Shown here: positions 23,024 to 33,849 of the stretch, piece by piece
Numbering within the stretch: the stretch's first letter is position 1
Layout: each line of letters begins with the position of its first letter
The notes under the pieces: model-generated
What the model was told of the DNA's origin: nothing
What the model saw: only the letters and a program-made list of their open reading frames with translations
Database searches by the model: none
Made by a program: the position numbers and the translations under genes
Assembly (NCBI GenBank): GCA_965644295.1
Contig: CBFFRP010000141.1
Span: forward strand, 285,973-349,972
From: Paraphysomonas bandaiensis
Lineage: Eukaryota > Chrysophyceae
Length of the DNA stretch: 64,000 bases
Direction: 5' to 3'

Positions 23024-24449
23024 CAGTCAGTTCTCGATATCGTCAATGAGGTATGGTAAAAATGTCCGTTATGGGAAAAGAAATAGGCTTGGTACAGGGT
23101 TTTTAAGATAAAACCCCCGATTTTATATAAAACTACAGTTTTTTAATAAAAATCCCTTATTTTGCGTGATTTTTGTAAAAGTGATTATAGAAGTTAGCAA
23201 TATATTGGATACTGTATATGTGCAGAGAGTATGCAACAGAGAGAGTATCATGAACACATTCATAATATATACTCACATTGTTGTACGTAACGATGTCAGT
23301 TGAATGCAGCATCGGTACCAAGCGCAAGAAATCTTTGAGTACTTTCTCGGATGTGCAGAAATGTAACTTCGTGAAAGAATATAAAGAGGGTCATTTCAAA
23401 ACCCTCAACCAATTCGTTGCATACAAGAAGAACATATTCAGCTGTTCAGCATTATGCAAATGGATTAAAGCCAGTGATAATGGGACATTGAAGATTGAAA
23501 CTTGCACAGGCCGCAAGAAGCAACGGAAGGGTTTATTTCCTGAGGTGGAGAAGAAAATTGTTGACTACATTAAATTTCAACCTAATGTCAACTCTGTGTA
23601 TCAAAGTTAGGGAGCTTTCCGCTGTGCCTGATATAGTTTCAGGAATTACTGAGATGAGTTCGTTTACTGCCGAACAGCGAGCAAGCGCAGTGGAATTATG
23701 GTGTAATGTGGAAAATGATCCATTGGTTGTCGAAACTGAAATTGAGGAAGCCATGGAGCGATTCGAATCTTTTTCTATTTCTCCGCAAATACCGATGGTG
23801 GATGATCATTGTCAAACTGATACAAATATTGACCCTGCAACTTCATCTAAGGTAACTTTGAATCAATTCAATGATGCCATGCGTGTTGTATATGACTTTA
23901 CTATGGGAAGTAGTGATGAGGATGCTGATGCTTTGCACTACACGTTTGTTAAGGCCGCTTCTGAAGTTACTAAACGTTACTTAGAGAAGCGCAAAAGGTC
24001 TTCGTCACAACGAACAATACAGCACTTTTTCTCGGTGCAGAGATCTAATTCTACACTATAGCAGCGTTATGTAGTAACTATGTTATACAGCTGTCCTGTG
24101 TCGTTAAGACAACGTATTTTTATCATGTAATAACAAGGCTTTCCACATAATTAATCTGTAGTGCCGTAATAGAAAGTTTTTCAGCCTTAAACACAGTATC
24201 CTGCTAAATTCAATTGTGATATATAGAATTTTTACCATAGACTTAGGGTTTTTTAGTATAAAACCGTGGTTTTAATATCCAAAAACTGAGTTTTATGCAA
24301 AATATCTGAATTTTTAAACAAAAACTGGCTTTTTATAAATAAACCTGTTTTTTTAAAATAAAACCCGGGGTTTTTTTATGGGAAAAATATCCGTTATTGG
24401 AAATTGTAACCCTATGGTACAATCCATTGACGATATCGAGAACTGACTG
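23024..24449 (+). mobile_element. pogo/Tigger-like DNA transposon, internally deleted
   Basis: Terminal inverted repeats begin CAGTCAGTTCTCGATATC at 23024 and end with the exact complement at 24449. At least 25 terminal bases are identical and similarity continues inward (TCCGTTATGGGAAAA type sequence). The element is flanked by TA on both sides (23022-23023 and 24450-24451), the target duplication of Tc1/mariner-pogo elements. Just inside both ends lie AT-rich blocks with repeated AAAACC/GGTTTT words. Inside are the N-terminal and C-terminal parts of a pogo-type transposase but no DDE catalytic core, so this 1426-bp copy is non-autonomous. Confidence 0.88.
23278..24061 (+). pseudogene. Truncated pogo-type transposase (DNA-binding part and PIP-box tail)
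   Basis: The first frame (23293-23607, MSVECSIGTKRKKSLSTFSD) has the basic helix-turn-helix start of pogo/Tigger/CENP-B-type transposases: KRKKSLSTFSDVQK, then TLNQFVAYKKNIFSCSALCKWIK and KGLFPEVEKKIVDYI. It stops at 23608. The second frame, open to 24061, gives an acidic C-terminal tail ending SQRTIQHFFSVQRS. The QRTIQHFF octamer (24008-24031) fits the PCNA-interacting PIP box (QxxhxxFF), a motif described for Drosophila pogo transposase. The whole DDE/D nuclease domain, normally several hundred residues, is missing between the two parts. Confidence 0.8.
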
Positions 24450-24451
24450 TA

Positions 24452-24991
24452 CTATCATCCCGTATATACAGTATACATATGTACACAGCAGTACACGCGT
24501 ATTGGCATCCTTTGTGTATTTTTGTTCCAAGAAGCCTCTAATATTGAGGCAACAATTATCTGTATTATAGACGTAGTTATATAGCATTAATATAGAGGAG
24601 TTTTGATTCAATTTATTTCCGAAAAATGTGATGCTGACTGCCCATACGCGGTATAGCATATAGACATATAGACATATATATGTACAATGTACAGCAGTAG
24701 TACACCATATAGGGCAGTACTACTATGTATTCTCCTATACGTAGTGTGTGTATGTATATAGATGGAGATGTGAGCTATTATATGATTGGTTCTCGCGGAA
24801 GGGTGTGTGTCCCACAGGCGTCCTGCTGTATACATGACACCAACACAACTATCTATATGTACATGTACATACATGCATTACAATCTCTGAACTACAAAGT
24901 AATCAGAACATTCTCATATAGACAATTACTATTCTCACCTAAACTCTTCTACTCCCTCATTCTGTCCATTAGATAGCCTCTAACAGAGAAT
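24452..24991. other. Intergenic, no gene seen
   Basis: Spacer between the transposon and the JmjC gene, including that gene's promoter. It is rich in TATATG/CATATA words. Open frames on both strands are low-complexity and unsupported. Confidence 0.5.
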
Positions 24992-26268
24992 ATGTCTGTG
25001 TCGTCACGCAGTGTTGATTGTTATGCAACAAAAGATTTGAATTCATGTGATTTTTTCGAAAAGTATGTGTTTACTAGACAGCCTGTGAAGTTCATTGGTC
25101 ACATTACTGACCCCAATTGGAAAGCAGAACAATGGTCGAATGAGTATTTACAACAAAAAGTTGGTGATGCCACTGTTAAAGTAGAATACAGAGATGGTAC
25201 TCACGATAGATTTGGAAAAGGAACGGAAAAAATAATGAGATTTGGTGATGTTATCGATTCTATCAAATCTGGAGATGAAAACTTGTATTTAACCACACAG
25301 AAGCTTAATTATACTATCGAAGGTCAGCCTTTTGTTCTGTCGCAGCCAATGCTAGGTCTCAGAGAAGATATACCGATAAGGCCTACGCTTATGGGCAATC
25401 TCATCACGCAGAATATCAACATGTGGATGGGTAGTACTTCCATTCCAACAACTTCTGGGCTTCACCATGACTTTCATGATAACTTGTATATAATTCTCCG
25501 AGGAACTAAAACGCTGACCTTATTTCCACCAACAGAGTACAAGAATCTATACCTTGTTGGCGATGTACTACGTTTGCATGACAACGGGCGCATAAACTAC
25601 ACTGGACAGCCTACGCGAGCTGATGGGTCGTGCATTGGCTCTGACGAGGCCATGCAAGCTGCAAAGCGTCTGGCAGAGGCCGAGAGGCGGTTAGAGAATG
25701 AGGTATTTGATATACATATAGCTGCGTGGTAGCTGACTATGTGCAGGAGTCTGGTGCTGAGAGTGATGTTGAGGAAGCCCTTCAAGCTCTGTTGGATGCA
25801 CAGACTGCAGAGAATGAAGACGATGGGCTGTGCTCGGATGATGAAGATAGTGCTGAGGAGGATGGTTTTAGTGAGTCAGAGGATGGTGACGAACAAGCGT
25901 GTAAACGTCGGCGTCGAATGTCAGGGAGCGAGAAGGATGAAGAAGAAGAAGAGGAAGCCCTCTCCTTGGATGACCCTCCAAATTTCAGTCGGGTTGATAC
26001 TTCTCTTGACGCTGACGAACTTAATCGGCTGTACCCGCTATATGTAGAGGCCAGAGATAGGGCTGCTGTCACTGTGACATTGAAAGCAGGTGAAATGCTT
26101 TACATGCCTGCAGGATGGTTTCACGAAGTGAAGTCACAAGGGCCCGCCCCATTGGGCCATATGGCCGTCAACTACTGGTTTCATCCCCCTGATGGTTCCA
26201 GTTATGAGAAGCCTTATACTAGCGAGTTTTGGGAAAATGATTGGAAGTCGAGAAATATTGAACAGTAG
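24992..26268 (+). CDS. JmjC/cupin-type Fe(II) 2-oxoglutarate hydroxylase with acidic insert
   Basis: Two exons (24992-25702 and 25747-26268) with a 44-nt intron give 410 aa. The N-terminal half shows ARQPV-like FTRQPVKFIGH and then the metal-binding HxD in SGLHHDFHDNLY (residues about 156-166), followed by ILRGTKTLTLFPP. The distal metal-binding His is in MLYMPAGWFHEVKS near residue 366, and HMAVNYWFHPP ends the barrel, so all three iron ligands are present. The order and wording match JmjC (cupin_8) protein hydroxylases of the JMJD7/HSPBAP1-like class. Between the two halves sits an insert of roughly 150 residues with EDEDSAEED-type acidic runs, a KRRRR basic patch and EEEEE. This is inferred to be a surface loop with a nuclear-targeting look. 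Substrate unknown. Confidence 0.88.
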
Positions 26269-27067
26269 AAACTTAAATTTAACTATTTTATATTATGCGA
26301 TTTAAGTGTTCATCTATAGGACAACAGTTATATACCACCACAACGGACAAAATAGAACACTGTTTTCACCGGATTACTAATAATCATCTAACTATCCACT
26401 ATCCATGCGTTTATCGCTAATGAGATATACTATTAAATAAACTGTTAGCCTTTTAAATGTTCGAGCATGTGGTGTATCATGAGAAAACTTGTCTATCACT
26501 ATTCAACCTAGTCAATTAGGTTGAATTTCCTAGTCATACTATTTTCGGTGTAAAAACCTAGTCAACGCAATAAATGACTCAACTTAGCCAATTATAGTAT
26601 TAAACCTAGTCATGAATTGTACTCGCATATAGCTACGCGTTACAGGCCTATAGCTTGACATCACAGGCATATAGCTACGCATTACAGAAGCATGAGGTCA
26701 TAGCAGGTGAAGTAAACCCAATGCAACATACATCAGTCTTAGTGATGATGAAATAGGAAATAGTCATAGTAGGGATTTTTAGATTATTTTCTACTTCTAC
26801 ATTTGCTTTAACAAGTTCTTCGACTCGGGCATAGGAACATTGCAGCATATTTAGACATTTAGGAGCCACTCAGTTCTCAGTTGTGCATGTTTCACATGTT
26901 CACATATAGGACATATATATTTTTGCGAGTACTTCTTTAGAAAAAATAGACGTCGACGGCTCACACGAAGCCAGTATTATTTATCCACGTTTTACTGTGA
27001 TATACGCTATCAAATATATTCTACAGATTATGTCACACATGACTGAAGTACACCGCCGAACAAGCCA
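26269..27067. other. Intergenic between convergent genes with short dispersed repeats
   Basis: No gene seen. At 26506-26612 the word CCTAGTCA occurs four times with irregular 20-45 nt spacing. At 26625-26690 the phrase GCATATAGCTACGC is nearly duplicated. These look like decayed tandem duplications. The frame at 26675-26869 (minus) has no recognisable content. Confidence 0.45.
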
Positions 27068-28050
27068 CTAGCGACCACCAGCCCTCGTCAGAGCAACATC
27101 AAGAAGTTCTTTAGCCCGCAAAATTTGATAATCTGTGGCATCTACATAATCCCCAATGCTGATGGCATAAAGCTCTCGCAATGGGAGTGAAGCGAGAGCC
27201 GCCTCTTCGGCGCTGATATCTTCATTTCCCAGTCTTTCCGCCACTATCTTACTAGCGAGTTCCCGACTGGCAACCCCTTCAACAGACTGTGTTCTGTCCA
27301 CAATATCTAGCAGTTCCTCGATGCTTTGTTCCTTCAGCTTTTCTGTTATTTCCTCCTTCTCCACTTCATTCAAATGTGCCTCGTCATTAACCAACAATGC
27401 CTCTATTTCCATTCGTCGGAAGGCTTGTTCTCGATCTCGACGCTTATTTTCTACCTGTAAGAGAGTCACATTAGCTACACATGTATGGAGAAAAGGCAAA
27501 CCTTTTGAATCCAAAACGATTCAATTGCATCTTCGTCCATAGCTGGGAACTCATCGATTGCAACACTCCGAGTACCATCCTCCTAGAGGGCACATACGTT
27601 ATAATTCTCATAGGAGGCAAGCAAGGGAGCAACATTACCTTGTGTCTCATCACAAATACTTCAAACGTTTCAACACTCTTCTTGCTTTTAAAATGTGGAC
27701 TTGCAATTTCTAGTTGCAAAATGATATTATCATGAAATATTCCATCCTGCAACACAGTTATATATAGTTATATATCATTACAAAATTATAATATGAATAA
27801 ATACCTCCTCGCTGAACGATATTATTTTAGAAAGAGATAAAGTATTATAAATCCCACTATCAGATATCTTTCGTAACTCATTCAATGCAAACTAATGAGA
27901 CAGATGAAGTTGATAAAGATTTGTAGTTAGCTATTCTACACATACCTCAGCTGCTTCAATTTTTCTATGCTCTTGAGCGTGATCATGAGAGAACACAACA
28001 TTAGAACCAAGGGATAACAGTAGGAGGATATACGACATCGTTTGTGTCAT
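27068..28050 (-). CDS. Small secreted protein, cystatin-like first half
   Basis: Five exons (27946-28050, 27805-27891, 27639-27746, 27502-27582, 27068-27454) with introns of 47-58 nt close exactly to 255 aa from the ATG at 28050. The N-terminus is a clear signal peptide ([17 protein letters not shown] after MTQT). It is followed by [41 protein letters not shown] and [16 protein letters not shown]. The helix, then strands with a central hydrophobic-polar alternation, looks like a cystatin/monellin fold. The second half is highly charged and helical ([20 protein letters not shown], then [14 protein letters not shown]). Exons 2-4 are all multiples of three in phase 0. I do not recognise a named family. 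Secretion into the ER is well supported and the function is unknown. Confidence 0.72.
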
Positions 28051-28234
28051 TTCTTCTAACCCACTAAGTTGACAGTGTCAGTTAGTGATCATAAGCAATG
28101 AGAGTGGCTTGCATAAAGGTTTCATACAACATCAGCTTATACGTGTATGAGCTACTGATAAGCTATATGTAGGTATTATTTATTTTGTTTTATTTATATT
28201 ATATAATTTTTTAAGTGGTAGCATCAGCTCCTCA

Positions 28235-28324
28235 CCTGCCTTAGCTCAGTTGGTAGAGCATTGGACTGTAGAGGTTGTAACTTAGGATATCCAATGGTCG
28301 CTGGTTCGAATCCGGCAGGCAGGA
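28235..28324 (+). tRNA. tRNA-Tyr(GUA) with 17-nt intron
   Basis: Acceptor stem CCTGCCT (28235-28241) pairs with AGGCAGG (28317-28323). The D arm is GCTCAGTTGGTAGAGC. The anticodon stem TTGGA pairs with TCCAA (28290-28294), and anticodon GTA is at 28268-28270. The T arm is GCTGG TTCGAAT CCGGC with discriminator A at 28324. An intron of about 17 nt (28272-28288) sits one base after the anticodon, the canonical nuclear tRNA-Tyr position. A-box and B-box (GGTTCGAATCC) are intact. A run of T at 28349-28356 is a suitable Pol III terminator. Confidence 0.95.
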
Positions 28325-28348
28325 GACCATTAGGTGACGGGCCACTTC

Positions 28349-28356
28349 CTTTTTTT
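28349..28356 (+). terminator. Pol III T-run terminator of tRNA-Tyr
   Basis: Run of seven to eight T about 25 nt after the tRNA 3' end. The assignment rests on position and composition only. Confidence 0.6.
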
Positions 28357-28870
28357 GCACACTATGCATACTGTATTCCGACTGTATTTGACGTATTTTG
28401 TTATGAATAACGTCCTAGTTTCCTGTGCACTTTCCTGATATTGTCTCACAAAAATAGGGGTTTTCAATATGCTTCCAGTATTTTTCTACACGGTATACTG
28501 GAAACTAGATGTATATTTGCATTCTTGTCTTGCGAACAAGTGTCAACTCCACAGTCCTGTATATGACAAATACAGTGCATATACCGAATATATACAGTAT
28601 ACACTATACGCTCTATACGCATATATATATATGTACGAGTACATGCACTATATTCTATATATACCAAACCTGTACTGTACCATGTACTATACATATACCC
28701 TCATATCATTATTCGAGAAATCATCATACAATTATAACTTATAGAAACACTTATATAGAGAATACTTTTATCAAATAAACACACTATTAAATTAATTGAA
28801 AACAAGTGTGAGGATCGATCCACACATTCCTATAATCTATTGGTCTTAATACATATAGTAGTTTCACAAT
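28357..28870. other. Intergenic, no gene seen
   Basis: Spacer between the tRNA and the HRD1-like gene. At 28560-28700 it is dense in TATACA/TATATA words that leave all frames open by chance. Confidence 0.5.
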
Positions 28871-31456
28871 ATGGCACTCAAACTATGGCATTATTTCTGT
28901 ATAAGTAGCATATTAATGTTTATGATGGTAGTCTATGCATGTTATACAAGAGAACAATTTTATCCGATTGTTCTTTTGTTAGTTACATCAAAAGTGTCTA
29001 TTGTACTGCTGTCTAACATGGTCTTTACTCTTGCTTTATTATTGGGACAATTTGGAATCAAATTATTTTTTGGTCAGCTTCGAGATGCAGAGTTAGAGTT
29101 AATATATGACCGATCCAAATACTCTATTACTGAAACATGCTTGGCATTAACTATTTTTCGGAATGAGTTATCGCCTTCTGTGTTCGCGTTTTTCTTGCTG
29201 TTGCTTTTTGTAAAGATATTTCACTGGCTCTCCAGGTGCAGGTTAGATCATCTTGAGCAAGTCGCCACAGTGTCAATTGTCACTCATACCGCCCTGCTGT
29301 TGATATTAGTTATATTGATAGCTGTTGACGCGCTGGTGTGTTATTATTGTGTGTCATACTCCATCACAAAAGGCAAAACTGTGATTGTATTGTTTGCTTT
29401 CGAGTTCGGAGTATTAATTCTTACCTCAATAAATAATTTCGTCCGGTATGCCATTAATGTTGTTGATGGTTGGACAGAGAATGGGCTTCACTACAAAGGA
29501 CTGTACTTTATGATTCTTGACCTTATTTGCGATGGCCTCAAATTTTGCACATATGTTATGTTTTTTTGCCTTGTGTTCGTGTATTACGGCCTCCCTATAC
29601 ACATTGTTAGGTGAGCAAGGCTGTGCGCATTTATTACAACGCTATTCTCATATGTATCACAGAGATATTTGGATGGCGTTTGCTGCATTTTATCAGCGCC
29701 TCGTCTCGTTGATTCGCTATTTGCGACTTACGAACAAGCTGGAGGAGCGGCTGGAGGACGCTACAGAGGCTGAACTCGCGGAGGCACAAGAATGCCTGAT
29801 ATGCCGTGAAGGCATGGAACGTGGAAAAAAGCTTCCCTGTAAGCACGTCTTTCACTTGGACTGCTTGCGGATGTGGCTACAGCATCAACAGGCCTGTCCA
29901 TTATGTCGGTCGGATATTCCTGTCACCAGAAGAAACGTTGGCCAGAATAACACAGGAGCTGCTGAGGATAGGGAGGAGGGAGAAGAAGCGAGAGCGGAAT
30001 CTGCGGCAAGAGAAGAAGATGGGGCCCTTGAGGACACCCTTCCTCACCCTACTGGAATAGAAAATAGGGCGGAAGATGCCACTCGACCGGTTACTAGAAA
30101 CTCTCCGCCCTTTTCCGCAGACCTGCTTAAGAAGTCTATTCCCGGTTTTTTCATTGTCCTCCCGCACCCCCTGGATGAAGGTCTGAAAGTTGTACGATCC
30201 CCTGGCGAAGTAGGGCCAGATCATGTCCTGCGCACTCTCCTCAAGGTAGTTTTTTATGTGCACTAACATAGCCCTTTCTGATTTTTCTGCAGGACACTGT
30301 TGTTTTCGTGAATGAATACACATCTCTGTCTGAGTTTGTTGAAGGACACGGTATGCAGAGCATCTTATGGTTACATATCCCGGATGGGTGGGTGCCCATG
30401 GAGCAGATTTCCTCTGAGGGAGCGGGACTGATACCATTACTTCGACCCTATCTGCCTCCATACAGTGTTGGGACTCCTGCTGCACCGGTATCGCTCCCCA
30501 CCGCTGCGAGCAGCATGAAGGATAAGACGACTCTGCGACGTTCCTCCTCTTCTCGTCAGCAGTCCCCACAGCCCTCTGCGGCTCCCTCCCAGACTGCTGG
30601 TAGCCATTCACTCCGACATACACCCGAGAGAAGCGTGAATACAGGAGCTAGTTCGGGATCAACAAATGCTGCACTCTCTGATGCCATAACACGAGCGCGG
30701 GACGACATTTCACAGCTGACGCGCGACATCCGTAGGGCCTCTTCGGAACACTCGCGCACCTCCACGCGACGCGGCACTACCAGCTCGGCTCAGACTAGCA
30801 GGTCAACGAGTAGGGTTGAGAAATTGGTAGCTATGCAGCAACAGATCGATGCCCTTAGCAGCAGCATTGCAGATATCAGTGACTCACTCTCAGCAGTTCG
30901 AGCTGGACTGATATCCGCTTTAACAGGTAATATTTTGTTATTGATTATTGGTATTTGTTTGAAATGTAATTGGATTTCAGATGAACTTAGCCTACAAGAC
31001 GAAAGTGATACACATTCGTCACCATCACCACACCGACCTCCGTCTCTGCCACGCACTCCACAGAGGAGTTTATCTGGTAGCCGCGAAGGCTTTCCACCAT
31101 CTGACTACACACCACCTCGAACTAAATATAGCAGTGGCATAGCAGAGTCTCGAAACTCGCCCGCTGCGTCGAAGAAATCTATCTCACCACAATCAGCACA
31201 GCATTCCTTATTAGATTCATCATCTGAAGGGAATGAGAAAATTCATGCGGGCGACTCCGCAGCAATACAGACCAGTGATCAGAAGCCCTCAGAAGCACCC
31301 CCTCTATCACCCGGAAGCAACTCCGATATCAGGCAGCTGAGAGAAATGTATTTCAATAATACGACAACAAAAGTTAAAGCCCACACCGATTCCCATCCAG
31401 CTCAATCCAATGATAACGGTAGTGAAAAAGAAATGACGTCAGACTCATTGAAATAA
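28871..31456 (+). CDS. HRD1/synoviolin-like ER membrane RING-H2 E3 ubiquitin ligase
   Basis: Four exons (28871-29610, 29663-30245, 30293-30926, 30981-31456) give 810 aa. The 54-nt third intron is in frame and free of stops, so it could also be retained as 18 residues; GTAATATTTT...TGGATTTCAG favours splicing. The N-terminal 260 residues contain at least six hydrophobic segments, with the HRD1-type FFGQLRDAELELIYDRSKYSITETCLALTIF cytosolic loop (written here in part for position 70-100). The RING-H2 finger is at about residues 290-330: CLICREGM, CKHVFHLDCLRMWL, CPLCR. HRD1 ubiquitinates misfolded proteins in ER-associated degradation. The C-terminal 480 residues are Ser/Pro-rich and disordered, with a coiled-coil-like stretch near QQIDALSSSIADISDSL. 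This tail differs from animal HRD1 and is longer. The region DTVVFVNEYTSLSEFVEGHG is not recognised. Confidence 0.92.
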
Positions 31457-32540
31457 TTCATTTAGTTTTCTAGTATAATACGGAATGCTTCGTCTTCACT
31501 GTGCAATATGTAAACAGTAAAAAGTCTCTTATTTTGTCAAAACCAGTGTTTAATATCACCGCCCAGTAGCTTTACATTGGGGATAGGAACAGTAACGGTA
31601 AATGGTGAATATGTATTGAAAAGAACTTCATTAATTCAGCACTAGTCAATAATTACCTTTTGTGAAAGACTGGAGTGAAAACGCAGCTATCAAAATGATG
31701 TGGTGCTTTGTAGGAAAGTCATATAATCATATAATGCTACGACCTTGAAGATGCTGTGCAAAGTATTTCGCAACTCGATAGAGTGATGACATTTAAATTT
31801 TTGTTTGTGTAAGCTAATAATAATATTTGCTGTAATATTTTCTAGTAGTGTGAAGCTGAAATAAGAAAAAATATTACGTAGCTAAGGGTTTCCTTTGCTC
31901 GGAATAAGTATTGATAGAGTTTTGTATCGGGAGGAGAAAGGATCGCAACCACTGTGATTACAACTCATATATGAACCCAACGTACAAAACTGGGACAAAA
32001 CAGACTCAGGAGACAACGTGAAGATCGAAGTGCTTGTCTATGTCATAAGAAAGGCAAGGAAGAGAATTAGAAGTAAGGCATACCATATAGAGAAGGAGGA
32101 GTGATACTACAGGGTGACAAATTGCAACTTACTAATAGTTATGATTCATAATTACAATATTTTTCTAACAGTGACACTATATGAGGCATGACTCTCATTA
32201 TGTTTTTCTATTTGCTGATCATATAACTGTATATTCGGTAGAGCTGTGTGGATATGTATCCTATCAAATAAAAACAAAGCTGTTTACACATTGAGCGCAC
32301 TTAATACTAAGTTTATTTGTAACATAACAGTATCCTTTACATGCAATCTCTCAATGCTGTTGACTACTGTATTATATTTATAGTATCACAGTGACTCCAG
32401 TAGACTCTCATTGCATAATTTAAGACGCATCGTTTTTGTTGAACATGAAATACTAAAGATGAAACATGAAAAATCTTATTGTTTGAATTTCAATTGATGT
32501 GAAATGCTAGACCTTATAAGGATATATTACATATATATGG
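31457..32540. other. Intergenic, no gene seen
   Basis: AT-rich 3' flank of the HRD1-like gene. No conserved frame, repeat or RNA gene recognised over about 1.1 kb. Confidence 0.5.
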
Positions 32541-32774
32541 TTTCAATGCCTGCGCTGTATCCACATCATTTGGACAGTAAAGAATGACGGACTCCGGAAA
32601 AAAATATATACGGATTACACTACTGTTGACGAGTATTACGCTCCTCTAGAGGTAAAAGTGGAAGACTACGACCTAGACAATGAACCACATGGGCTGAATC
32701 TGGAGGGTTTGAAAGAGAAAAGGAAGATGCGGGAACGAATGATGCAGAAAATAGAAGAGAGCAAATCATTCTGA
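32541..32774 (+). pseudogene. Coding-like fragment, left copy of an inverted pair
   Basis: A plus-strand frame without a good ATG reads IIWTVKNDGLRKKIYTDY followed by TTVDEYYAPLEVKVEDYD, and ends MRERMMQKIEESKSF at a stop at 32773. The protein-like composition and the inverted second copy suggest a fragment of a repeated gene, possibly a transposase, but I cannot name the family. Confidence 0.45.
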
Positions 32775-32980
32775 TATTTATGACCGCTCGAATAACGAGT
32801 CTATTGATGCAATAAAGTTGTTGGAAGAGTATGAGGGTATCCATTCGGCCAAACTGTTTTCTGCACCATACGTGCCCACATCTTCCATTTCTCTTTCAAT
32901 TCCTCCAGATTCAGTCTATGTGGATCATTGTCTCGGTCGTAGTCTTCGACTATTACCTCTGGAGGCTTGTAATATTCGTC
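32628..32980. repeat. Inverted repeat with 125-bp arms
   Basis: Arms 32628-32752 and 32856-32980 are inverted copies of equal length without gaps. My hand alignment gives about 20 mismatches (roughly 84% identity). Each arm carries the same peptide frame: DEYYAPLEVKVEDYD on plus, DEYYKPPEVIVEDYD on minus. The 103-bp spacer is unrelated. Confidence 0.75.
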
Positions 32981-33213
32981 ACTCGACGATCTCCATACAG
33001 AGGCAGCGAATCATGACTTTGTTCTTTGTTCTGCGAACCCAGACAATAAGGAGAAAAATATCGTCTAAGAAGTAACAACAAAATTAAGAGTTTTTTAGAT
33101 AAAAAATAAAACAAATATGAAAAAACTGGGGAAATTTAGGAAAGAAGGAATATATATGTACAGTACACACAACCAGTCTCTATGTACATCTGTAGCAGTC
33201 TATACCACTGTAT

Positions 33214-33702
33214 ATGTACTTACACACCACTCTATATGTACTTACACACCACTCTATATGTACTTATACACCACTCTATATGTACTTACACACCACTCTA
33301 TATGTACTTACACACCACTCTATATGTACTTACACACCACTCTATATGTACTTATACACCACTCTATATGTACTTACACACCACTCTATATGTACTTATA
33401 CACCACTCTATATGTACTTATACACCACTCTATATGTACTTATACACCACTCTATATGTACTTACACACCACTCTATATGTACTTACACACCACTCTATA
33501 TGTACATACACACCACTCTATATGTACATACACACCACTCTATATGTACTTACACACCACTCTATATGTACATACACACCACTCTATATGTACTTACACA
33601 CCACTCTATATGTACATACACACCACTCTATATGTACTTACACACCACTCTATATGTACATACACACCACTCTATATGTACATACACACCACTCTATATG
33701 GA
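33214..33702 (+). repeat. 22-bp minisatellite, about 22 copies
   Basis: Tandem units of TGTACTTACACACCACTCTA plus TA, 22 bp each, spanning about 489 bp. Units differ at two sites only, giving ACTTACACACC, ACTTATACACC and ACATACACACC variants. The ACAT variant is confined to the right third. Because 22 is not a multiple of three and the unit lacks stops in every forward frame, all three plus frames are open throughout, which produces spurious Thr/Tyr/His-rich ORFs. The array ends about 150 bp before the start codon of the lipase-fusion gene. Confidence 0.95.
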
Positions 33703-33849
33703 GATATTTAAATATGGCCCCATACATATAGAAGACACACAGCTCCAGGATATGCTCATCTAACTAGAGATCACCCATATATAAGCAAGATGATCACATA
33801 CCTCCAATATCAATAAACATATTCATCATATTACCAAGTATCATAATCA

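Noticed and set aside
24725-24976. 83-codon open frame upstream of the JmjC gene
   Set aside because: Low-complexity TATATG-rich promoter DNA; it has no motif and overlaps an equally meaningless minus-strand frame.
28464-28778. Open frames between tRNA-Tyr and the HRD1-like gene
   Set aside because: Composition is TATACA repeats giving Tyr/Ile/His-rich peptides on both strands, with no conservation signal.
30927-30980. Transmembrane-like segment GNILLLIIGICLKCNWIS in the HRD1-like protein
   Set aside because: It is the translation of a 54-nt in-frame intron with good GT and AG sites. Splicing it out joins disordered sequence smoothly.
33214-33702. Possible CRISPR array
   Set aside because: Units are directly adjacent 22-bp tandem copies without unique spacers, and the genome is eukaryotic.
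33117-33763. Three overlapping plus-strand open frames of 165-204 codons rich in Thr, Tyr, His
   Set aside because: They are translations of the 22-bp minisatellite, which has no stop in any forward frame. There are no conserved motifs and no unique protein sequence outside the repeat.
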